Part shown: positions 15,482 to 27,400 of the stretch, piece by piece
Layout: each line of letters starts with the position of its first letter
How positions within the stretch are numbered: the first letter of the stretch is position 1
Source of the DNA: Aquimarina sp. Aq78
GTDB taxonomy: Bacteria > Bacteroidota > Bacteroidia > Flavobacteriales > Flavobacteriaceae
Length of the DNA stretch: 64,000 nt
Reading direction: 5' to 3'
Assembly: GCF_900299525.1 (NCBI RefSeq)
Contig: NZ_OMKA01000031.1
Span: forward strand, 310,001-374,000
Notes under the pieces: model-generated
What the model saw: the letters and a program-made list of their open reading frames with translations, nothing else
Told to the model about the DNA's origin: nothing
The model's database searches: none
Made by a program: the position numbers and the translations under genes

Positions 15482-18400
15482 TTACATATCCGTAATATAA
15501 TCTAGTGATAATGTTAATGTTCTTAATCGAATTAATGGTTTAGGTTGTGCAGTTAGATTAGAAAATATAGTAAGATCAAACCAAAGTGATGCTTCGGTAT
15601 TATCTACTTGATTTGTACTATACCATTCTTTAATGCTATTTGCCCAATCAGAAATCATTTGTTTGAGTGCTTTATCCGATCCATCACCTAGTACTTGTAT
15701 TGCTTGTAATGGTTGCATAATTACTGGAAGAAAAATATCACTTAGCTTGCTGTTTGCCTGATAGCTATAATTAGCATTCATCAAAATACTAATAGTATCC
15801 TGGGAGTTTTCTGCTAATAACGTATCAAATAAAATGGTAAGCTGTTGTTCTAATGTTCCAACATTCGGGCTGGACGGATTGTTTATCGTTGCAATATTGA
15901 GTGGTTTGCTACTATCTATTGTTGGATGAAAAGCATTTGAAAACCCAATATTACCTGTCGTATATACAAAATCATCTGCAGATGGTTTACCGGGTACCAA
16001 TTCTACATTACGCTTCAGGTTTGCAGTGGTATCAGCATCCTGTCTGTTTAAGATATTCATCGTAGGAATAAGTACTTCACGATTTGCTATAGATTGCCCA
16101 ATAGAAGCTTCAAGGATTTTGCCTGTATCTTTAGAAGTATAATAATAACTATAACTGGCTCCATCCTGAGGATCAATAGAAATTGCATTGTAATCAGGTA
16201 TATTCACAATTGGGATACCTATTCCTTCTGGTACTGCACCAAAAATATTAACTAATAATACTCCTGTATTGGTTTCTATTGTTGTAGAGTTTTCTTTGAT
16301 ATAAAAAGAATATGGATCTGCAGTATAGCCTTGTTTTAATAGCTCATTAAAGGTATTAAGAGCAAAGCCATTACTGGTTTCTGCAGCATCTGCCATTCTG
16401 GAAACCATTTTATTATAAGACGATAAGGCTACTGCTGCAGACTCGAACTGAGAAGCATCTGTAGTCGTAGCATCGATCTTGATCAATGTATCATTAAATA
16501 CCTGATTGATGTTAGGGAAAACAGAAATAAACTCGGCCATCTGTGCAAATGCATCTTCAAAACTGCCAAGAGCTTTAGCCATATTCTCCTGAACATTAAA
16601 TAGAATCTCAAAATCAACCTGATCCTGAGGATAATGGAAGGTTTGAGAATAGGTGATCTGGTAGTTCCAATTTAGGATGTCATCTACCGTATTTGTATTG
16701 GTAGTATAAGGATAAGAACCTTCTTGTTTAACCATTGCAGGTGCAGTAGGGAAGGACCTTAAGATCAAAGGAACTTTAAAATTACCTAATGAAGTTTCTA
16801 ATGGATGGGTTTTGCTTTTTGAAATAAAACTTAACCATGAAGAAGCTTTATAATCCTCGATTCCCGGAACCGAACTAATTTGATGCTCGATAGCAAAGCC
16901 AGCATAGGTAATACCCAAATCTACATAGGATAATACTTCATTTTCGGTACCTCTAATAATATCTGGAGAAGAAAGCAGGAAGGGCAGCTTGGCGTCTTTA
17001 CTTTCACTTAATGCCAATTTTGGTGAACTTAGACTAAAGGATGAGCTGAAGTTACCGCCATCAACGTTTTTCTGTACAGTATGACTTAGTGGAGGTGTAA
17101 TAACGTTTCCAACTTCATCAAACAATGTATCTGTTATAGTTACTATAGTTTTGTCGATTACAGCATCGGCACTTAATTTTAAATGCACAATTCGATTATT
17201 CTCGCTAAGTAATGAAGCATTTAAAACATTTATGTCATCCGAAACGGTATAATTGCCTATTTTTTCTGCTTCTTCTTTACTCATAAAATTAGAGAAGAAA
17301 AGATACACTATAGTAGCTTCTTCCTGATCTAATTCTACTCCCATAAAGATAAAGTTCAGATTGATATTTCCGTATAGTTGAGGAGTATCTGTACCTTCGG
17401 GAATGGTATCTGCCTGTACCGTGGCAGCAAACTGAATTCCGGCACGAGTGGTATACGCATTACTAAGTTTAACTAATAATTGCTGTAAAAAGGTTTCCTG
17501 AATATTAGATGTATCTGCTGTCTGCCCTGCAAAAACGGGCACCATTGATAGCTTAAGGATTTCTGCCAGTCGTTTTTTATTGGCCAACATATCAGTAAGG
17601 AATGTTGTGCTTCCGAAATTATCAACTAATTGAATAGCAGCTGTAAATTCTGGAGTTAATACATCATCAATACTCGAAAAGATCTGTTTACCCCAAAGAT
17701 CCATATCAATATTTTTAAAATCAGTATAGGTAGAAGGAGTAGAGAAATCTATCCCCGTCTTAGGGTTAAAATAATAGATAGGAATGTGATCTTTTGTCTC
17801 GAGCTTATTAGATATTGGTTTTGGCGCAAAAATCACCGGGTTACTGGTATCGTTGATTTCATATCCAATACTGGTAGTCGAATCAAGACCTAATCGAGTA
17901 GCCCATATTTCTGTACCCCCGACATTACTTAGATTCTCATCACGATCTACACCAGAAGTAACTTTAAGTTGATATACATCATTTTTAGATAAAGCAGTTT
18001 CGAAACCAGCAGCAAAGTCTTCTAAACCTGTTGTTTTTCCTGCTTCTGCTTTTGATAAAGGCGGAATACTGGTACTGGCAGACTTAATGCCTCCGGTAGT
18101 TTCAAAATCACCAGAAATAGAACCTCCGATACGCTCGATGGTAAAACTTAATTCTAACCTGAATATTTGATCGGTATTTACCTGTGCAGCATCTATGTCG
18201 AAAGATATGGTATGATCATTATCTGGTGTTGCAGTAGCAATTTCACCCAAACTACGATTGGCTAGGAATAGATAAATAGAAGCAATCCATTCTTGAACCA
18301 GGCTGTTCACATCATCTTTACTTAGTACAAAAGGATCAGAAGCTAATGTAGATTCTAATTGAAAAGCAATACCATTAGGATCTGTTAACTGATACCAAAT

Positions 18401-21400
18401 CTGAGTATAGGTTTGTAGATCTCTTGTGGCTTGCTCTATTACTGTAGAGGTAGCCAGATCGGTATCATTATCAGCGCTAAATTTAGACCAACCGTTAAAT
18501 ACAAGAACATCGGTATCGCTAGGATTTGTTAAATCTGCTTTAACATTACTTACGGTAACTGTGATTTCTACATTTTCGGGAATGTTATCAACTGTAATGG
18601 TAACTGATTTTTTATCGGCATTAAGGACAATCGACTCGATATTGACATTTTGATCAATTGTATAATTAGTTTTGTCTATAGCACTGGTTTCATCTACAGT
18701 TACAGTATATTGACCCAGTATAGTAGTACTGCTTTTTGCTGTTGTAGAGATTAGTCCCTGATAATAACTAGGGTCAAAATTTAACCCCATATCCAGTTTA
18801 GCTTGTCCTTCTGCTCCGGTTACTAACCAGGAAGAACTGATTGAAGGCCACTGGTTAAGGCCAAGAATAGCATCTGTATATCCTGTTAATACAGGAGGTT
18901 CATTTAATGGTTCCTTACTGGTTGCAGATGGATCTGATAACTCGCTTATAATACTGTTACCATAAATATCCTGCCATGCAAAATTGACTTGCAGAATATC
19001 GCCTAATCCTAAATATGGACTGTCGTTTCCATCTGGCAGATCATTTTCTGAAGCGACTATCTCTTTACTAAAACGAGTATAAGGTATACTTACCTGATAG
19101 TCCCAGGTATCATCAGCTGTCAGTGTTTTTGGAACCTGGATTTTATCGGTACTCTCTGTATCTTCTGCGTCTGTTGTCGGACCAGAAGGTAAACCAATAT
19201 TACTACTGTTAAAATAATCATTAGCTACCACCTGGTAGGTTAGTGAACTATAGACATTTTGTAAAAATAGTTCTCCAAAACCTGCTGTTTTTGGATTATC
19301 GGGAATAGGAGCCGGTATTGGTCGTATCGCATCTATAGAAGTAGTGCCTGCTGCAACGGTAGCTGTTCTGATTTTTGGACCACCGGCACTTGTAATGTTT
19401 TGACTATCTGCGAAAACCCCAACAACACCCTGATTGTAATTGGCTATAGAGGAAATATTCTCGCCATAAAAATCGGATAATGAAGTGAAGGTAGTGCCGC
19501 CAGGGCTGGTACCTATCGTGATCGTAAGTTGTGGTAAGAAAATAGAATCAAATAAGTTCAGCTGGTCTGGTAATTCGCTACCTGATTTCTGTTTATTGAT
19601 TTCCTGTATGGCAGCAACAGTAGTCTCAAAACGAGTAGCAATTTCCTGAAGCGTATTACCACCAACTCCAACTTCATAAATGCCTTCATTGATATTTAGT
19701 TTAATTCCTGATCTAAGGGTCAACTCCTGATTATCGGTAGCTACATCTGCAATATTTCCGTAGTAAGCATAGGCCAGTTCACGTAGTGTTTGTGTATTGG
19801 AAGATGCTAATTTTATAATATTAGGATTTGATTGCGCAAAGAGTACAGAATTATCTTTATTAATAGCCTCTCCATTAGCAAAAACATTCATATACGAAGT
19901 TATTGTATTTTGAAGACTTTCTTCAGAAGGTTTGCTATACATTACAATAAATGATAATGTCGCCTCACCGTTATCATCAAAAATACGATCCGGAAGTCCT
20001 TGTTTACTATCTGCATTATAGTAGTATAAATAATAGCCTCCGTTTCTGGTGATGCTGGCTTGCCATAGTAAACGTAAGAAGTCTGTTTGCGTATTGAGGA
20101 GTAGCATTTTTTGATCTTCAGTAATTGCTGCACTTTTTAGCATGAGATCAAAAGCCATATCAGGTCTGGTTTCCGTAGAAAGGTTTACTTGGGCTAATCC
20201 CATAGTGAGTGCATTTTGTGCATCTGTCTGGATACCGTTTGGTGTACTTCCATTAGAATCAACTGCATAAGCAGGGATCAAACTGGCAATTAACGAATTA
20301 TTATCCCCAATTTCGCTAACTATTTTTTCAAGAATATTAGCATTATTACTGTTTGCCCCAACCACTTCATACGTGGTTTGTGTGGATGGACTATCAGAAA
20401 CTACAGGTACTTTCTTTATAGTAACTTCTACCAGAGATCCAAGCCCATAGTATGCAACATCATGATTGATCATTTTTTTAGATACCTCATCATATTGGCC
20501 TGTTAAAAACTCCATTCTTGGATTAACCGCTCGGGTGCTTAGATCCGGTAGTTGCAGTAACGTATCTGGTAATGGCCATAAACTTAATGCCGGCACACCA
20601 GTAGGAGTACCTCCATACGGTAGGTTAATAGAAGAAGCGGCATTCCAAACAATCTCTGATGTATATGGATAGCTAGCTTCACTATTCGTAAACAAATCAT
20701 TAACGCCTAAGAAACTAAGACCTGTGTTTAGTTTGTTTTTGGTAGCATATTCAGCAACCTTATTTATACGAGTTGCATCATCACTATCGGGTTTAATAGT
20801 GATCACCATTTTAGAAGGATCACTACCATTAAACGCTAACCATTTTAGAGTGTCTGATTTTTTGCTAAAGGTAATTTCGAAATTATTACCTTCTGTAAGA
20901 GTGGGGATAGGAAACTGCTGACCATCTAGTGCATATAGTCCTGCAGATTCAAGATCCCCGTATGATAAAACACCTTTATTATCTTCTACCCACATACCTT
21001 TATAGTTTGGAGTAACTCCATCTACCGGAAGTTTAAGACCCGCCAGGTAATATCGAGAAGTCATACCAGATAAGTGTTGTATGCCCTGAGTAGCCTGAAT
21101 TTCTTTAAGTAATTCTCCTACTTTAAACTGCTCTAGATTTGCCATATCCAATGTAGCAGAATCAAATAGATCTGGAATCTTATCGTTATTATGATCTTTA
21201 TCGTCAGAATTAGCAAGATCTTCTGGAGTGACATTGAATTTGGAAGCAATACTTCTCAGGCTATCTCCTTCAATAGTAATATATGTAATTAAAGGAATAC
21301 GCAATGTAGCAACAGGAAGTAATAAGTTCGCTATAGAAGCAATACCACCATCAGTAATCAAAATGTCGATGGTAATTTTGTTTCCGTCTGGCACAATAAC

Positions 21401-24400
21401 ATTGATAGCTTTAACTACTTGGGTTAGAGATTGAGAAGGTAAGGTGGTGTAATCATATGTATAATTGTTATAGGTAAAACTAATAGCAATACCTTCTTGT
21501 AAAATGTTTTGAGTTTCTTCGTTTAGCGTTGCGAGGCTATTTCCGTCAAAACTATTTCCATAAATAGCTTGATTAGCAACACTGTCAAAGGTGTCACCTT
21601 GTTGTACTGTGTATGTGCTATTGGGGATATACATGGTCTTACCAGAATTCAATGCTATTCCAGAATTATCATTAAAAAGTTCGGCAATAGTATACGCCAT
21701 ATCACCCGAGAGATCACCATTATCATTAATCCATTTTACAATACTGTCTGGACTATCTCCGCTATTGGTATAATATTTAAAATCTTTTAAAGAATCCTGC
21801 GCATTCTGAACCATTTGTTTGGCAATCAATAAGAAATAGTCACTAAATACAAAATTACCTACAGAAATATCTTCTCCTTCTGCAAAAGCTGCAAAAGTTG
21901 CAGGATCTTTCTCTTGCATCTGGATTGCTAATTGATCAAAGTATTTTCTAAGATCACTTATATATGTAGAAGAAATAGTATTATAACTTTCAAAATCATA
22001 GGTCACTCCTTTATAATCGGCACCATAATCTGGTGTCGATAATTCTAATGATAATGCCATTGGGAAAAATGTGGCGTTGACATCTGTTTCTTGCTGTGGT
22101 TGTTCTTGAATAAGCAAATTAAACTGATCTGTCATAAAAGAATCTATAGCCTCTGTTGGGATTGGACTAGGGTTGGAAGGATCACTAAAATAAGCTAATA
22201 ATTGTGTTAATTGTGAGCTGGTAACAGGAGTATTATCTACTTGTTCACTAGTGATAGGTCCATTCTGAAGTGCAGCGACTGTCCACCTGAAAATTTCTTT
22301 ACTTAGTAATTCAAAAGAAGAATCTGCGGTGTCTTTAAAAGCTTTTTGATATCCATCTACACGATCTTCTTGTGGTGGTGTCATCGATTCTAAGAAGAGC
22401 ATAGAGATATAACATGCTTGTTGCTCGCTTAATTGAGTAGCTTTATCACCGGCCATAGTAAGTCCTAGTCCCAAATATCCTGTTAGCGGCACAACTGCTG
22501 CTGCTTTTTCCAGGTTAGACCAATTTGGTGTTACCTGAGTCAATGCTACTGTAAGTGGGTTATGTAAAGCGATACGAAGTTGTTTTGCGTTTTGTAATTC
22601 GTTCTGCGCATACGCTTTTAAAGCAATACCAGAAGTGGCAGTTTGCCAAGGCGGATTGCTTGCTATTGCTTTGATCGTAATGCTTTGACTGATGCTTGCA
22701 GAGAAACTGAAGTGCATTTTTATCTTGAATAACCCCAGATTTATACTTACACTTAGTGAAACACTTACCGAAGCTGATAACTGAATTACAATAGGCTCGT
22801 AAGGAGAGAAGGTTAATTGAGCCAGTAACCTGATATCAATATTAAGATCAGCCTTAATAATGGCAAAATCAATAGTACCATATAGTTTTCCGATAACACC
22901 TACTGTACCTCTAAACCAGAAATAATATGCTTCTGCTACCTGGGCATCATTAGATGAAGAGGTAGTCGTTAATTGATACGGATTAAACTTGGCCAGAACC
23001 CCTTCTAAAATCGCTACTGCAGTAAGGCTAAATCCTGCTTTTAAAATACCAGCATCAAAATCATAACCAAATCCAAACTGTATACCGAAACCAAATACCA
23101 AAACAGGGTTAAAGGTACCATTAGTAGCATCAGGTACTTTATTGGTTGTAGCACTACTAAGTTTACCAAAATAAACTCCGGCAGAACCCATAACAGGGAT
23201 CGGGATACCTATCGGTGTCCAAATCAGGGTTTGGAAGGTAAATGATCGGGAAAAATCTTCTTTCCACGGGAACCCTATATCTACTTGAAAATCACCATTG
23301 GTGAACAATTCTATACCAAAAATTGGTAATGTAAGGTTAACCTGGCCTAATTGTATTTTTCGCATTACTGTGGGTAAAGCGATTTCTGCTTTATACAGCC
23401 CTATGGTATCACTGATCTTTTTGTATAAAATCTGAAAATCCAAACCTTTAAAAATACGAGCGGGTTCTCCTTCGAGAGCCAGGCGTAGCGCATATAAATT
23501 AGGATCATTAAAAACGATCTGCATGGTGATAAAGTAACCACTGCTACTAGCTTCAGATCCATTTGCCAATGCCACTGCCGATGTAGATTTTTTATCTTCC
23601 TCAAGCTTAAGTACTCCAAAATCCATTCCTACCAGCCAGTTACTGTTAGCATCAAAATTGATACCGGGAATTTCTCCTGGCTCAGTTGACGGAAGATCTT
23701 CTCTCATAATTTTTATAGCTTCCTGTACTTTTTCGACACTTTGAAAACCAGGAATCGTAACATGTTGCCCTAATGCCAGTAAACGTAAATCCAAATATTT
23801 GTTTCCTTGTCCCGAAGGAGAAGGCGTGGTTTCTGGTTTGGCAGCATCCCACTCTAAAGGATCATTAGACTTCTTGCCTTCTCGCGGCCAGAAACTCCCT
23901 TCTAAAGCTACCATTACACCATTATCTTCTGGCTTAGGTTGATTTGATTTATATGTAACATTGATATACTTTATTTCGGCAAACCCTAGTTGAATCTTGC
24001 CTATCCCCAGTCTGAATCCAACCTGTTTTGATGTGAAATCATATTTTAAACTCAGGTTGTTAAGTGGTATCTTATCGAGAAGATTCCAGGGAGCAGCTAA
24101 TCCAAACTGAGTTCCTGTTGCCCAGGACACCATTTTTTCTACCATACTACCGATAGTTGTAGACTCGGTAAAGCTTAATTCTGCGATATAATGAGGTTTT
24201 GCTGCGGTGCCAGTGTTTGTTACTTCACCTTTTAAGAATTCCCAGATAATCCCAAAGGACTTTACACCAGGATCGAAATCATAAAATGCCTGAAAATTGA
24301 TACCCAACCAGGTAACATCAGCATTAATATTACCGTAGTATCCTACTTGTGTTTCTTCATCTTTTTTACCATACGCTACCATAGCGTTACCTTCTACACT

Positions 24401-27400
24401 AAGATCAAGGAAATTAATCTCCCAGGGTTTAGCGGTTTTACCGCTAAACTCCCAATATTTGGTTTTTGATTGGATTTTAAAACCAAGGCCATCAATAGCA
24501 TAATCAAATCCATCATTAGGCTTCCAGGCTGGTGCAATATAGAAAGTAAGTAACTGGCCAATTTCTAGAGCCCCAGAAGTCTGTATTCCTGTAAATGTCC
24601 AACCATTTCCAGTAGCATAGGAAGATTGTAGCGATAGCCCAATTTTCATACTTTCGGGTAACACTACAAATTCACCTCCGATACTAACTTCATTATTACC
24701 TGTGTTGTGAATTATATTAACTGTTAGTTTATTAATCGTAAAAAGAGGTCCTATAACTAATGGTTTATCAGCTTCAAGAATGGTATTTAACTGATAGTAT
24801 TTTTCATTTGGTTTTAGGTCAAAGTCCAATAAGGTCACGGCGGTTTCTAAATCCAATGGTCCAGCTCCAAATAATTTCAGTAGGTCACTAAGCTGGATTA
24901 CACCATCACTTAGACCTCCGTGGACTTTAAAATCGGGATAGGTACCTAAAACACTAACCGTTCCTTCGCCTATTGTAAAATCACCGGTTACCGTAAATTC
25001 AATTTTTCTGTTCGCTACGTCCTGTACATTATAGATCTGTACATCTACGCTAGGATTAATTTGGAAAGGAGGGTTTGCAGACAATTCCCACGGTGTATCC
25101 GTACTCATTGCATATGACATATAATCAAATGCATGAGTTTGATTGTTATAGTTTAGTTGAATGTCTTTTAAACCAAAACCTGCGATTCCATTCAAAGGAG
25201 GTTGAAGTACTTGAACCAGATTAATACCTCCGGCCATCTGGAAAAAACTGGATACACTAAGAGGACTGCTAAAACCACCAGTAATAAGCCAGGTGTTCTC
25301 TTCTTCAGGGTATTTAATCATTGTTTCCAGTAGTATAGGATCATTATTGGCATCTTTTCCAGATCCAATAATATTCCCCTTCAAACCTCCTTCTACCGCA
25401 CTTCCGGCTTCGTTAATTTTTAAACTGAAACCAGGTTTTTCGAAACCTATCCAAGGGATTCCGTCGATATTCCAACTTTGATCTATTTCCGTTTCAATCT
25501 CTGTCACAACCGATTCTTCGGGACTGGTAAAATTTAATGTAATATTAAAATCAGGACCAAAGGCAGTTGTTGTTCCTTTGGATAAGGTAACCTGTGTTAC
25601 CGTATCCCCGTCTTTTTCTTTTGTAATATCATCTTTGGCTACGGTAATAAAAAACAAATTACCTGTTACGAGTTTGAAAAAAGATGATAAATATGTGTCT
25701 GGTAATGCATTTAGGATATTTACACCACCATTATTATAATTATTGATAAGTTTATTATATACACCTTCTAATGTAAGTGCCTCTTCTTCTAAAACCATTA
25801 GATCAGTATCAGAACTGGTTTTGGTACGAGCTTTTGAAGATGCTAATAAAGTAACAATAGGTAAGACTAATTTTACTCCTACCAGACCAAGCATTAATTT
25901 ATCATGAATATCTTGTTGATAATAGACTCCTAAATTCGTGAAATAGGTATGTACATCATTAGATTCTGCATATGAATTAACCATAAATGTTCCCGAAACA
26001 GCTAATGCATTGTAGTATTCTTCGGGTTTACCTGGGTTTGTTTTTTTTAGATAGGTATTAAAAGTTTGATTTCTGATGTTTAATGAAGCAGTTTTTGCTG
26101 CTTCTGCAACGGGTGAATAATTTACAGCAGATAAGGTCGAAGGATAATTAGCCCTGTCTTCTTCTCCTGTTTTTGGAATTTGTAGAAAGGGTCGTCCCAA
26201 ACTAATTGGTAAACTGGATGATCCTTGACCTTCAAAAACTCCGGGTAATCCCGAATTGGCATAGTAATAATTATAAACTTCCTGAGGGACTGGTCCGAGA
26301 GTGATAGCCACGATTTCTTTATTTCCTGCCCCGGTAAGTGTACTGGTTAGGTCATCAATTTTTACATAGCTCCCATTTTTGTAACCTTCTACTAATGATA
26401 ATGTATATCCTCCATCCATTAATGGTTTTACTTGTTGTCCCAGTTTAAGAATAAAATTATCTAAACTTAATTGAGCATAAGCCCCAAACATATCATTATC
26501 GATGTAAACTTCTTGGATTTTTGCTTTTAATTTTGGTAAGGTTACTTTCTTGTTCTTGAGATCATCCGCAAATGCCGAGGCATAATCGAAAGGCATTTCC
26601 TGATATTTTTCTTGTATTTTGGCAATATCACTAAGTATAAAAAGCGTGATGGGTGTATTGCTACTCATTTGTGCGGTAAAAGCAGAAAGGATTAAGTTTA
26701 AAGTCATTTCTGCAGGACTAGAAAACTGATGCAAACCATATATTGGCCAAAGTCGAAGTTCTTTTTTAGTAGTATGGGCATTATAAATCGACTCGGCATT
26801 TATAGATCTTATTTTTAAATCGGGATTATAGGTTTGATTTTTGGCATACCATGTCCATAAGGTTTCTGGAACGGTTGTTAAGGAATCAACAGGGAATTTG
26901 AACGCTAATTCTGCAAATGAAGCTGATTCTTTTGTTAAGTCATATGGATCTTTATCTTTACGTTCTATTTGATTAGGTGCTTTTTCCCATAAATAGGGTT
27001 GTAGTCTTAAAAAATAGGTGACATTAAAAAGATCTGCATAATTTACTTCACTGTTATCGGCTCCGCCAGTAAATCCAAAATCGATTTGCTCCAGATTTAG
27101 CTTTGTGTCTTTATATTCTAAAAAAGTAATGGTGGCTTTACCGTAGGTTATACTAGTTGTCAATATATCTTTTGGAATAAGATCGGTAAGTAATATAGCC
27201 AATTTGTCTGGAGTATCTGCTCCAGAATAGATCATTAGAATATTTTTAGAATAGTCTGTAGCATCAACTATTCTTTTCATAATATTTACTGTAGTGGCCT
27301 GATGCCCAAAATTTGGAGTACCGTCTACATAAAATCGTAGCTCATCCTTACTTTTTATAAGTGTAAGCATGTCCTTTATTGATGCGCTGGTAGTAGACTC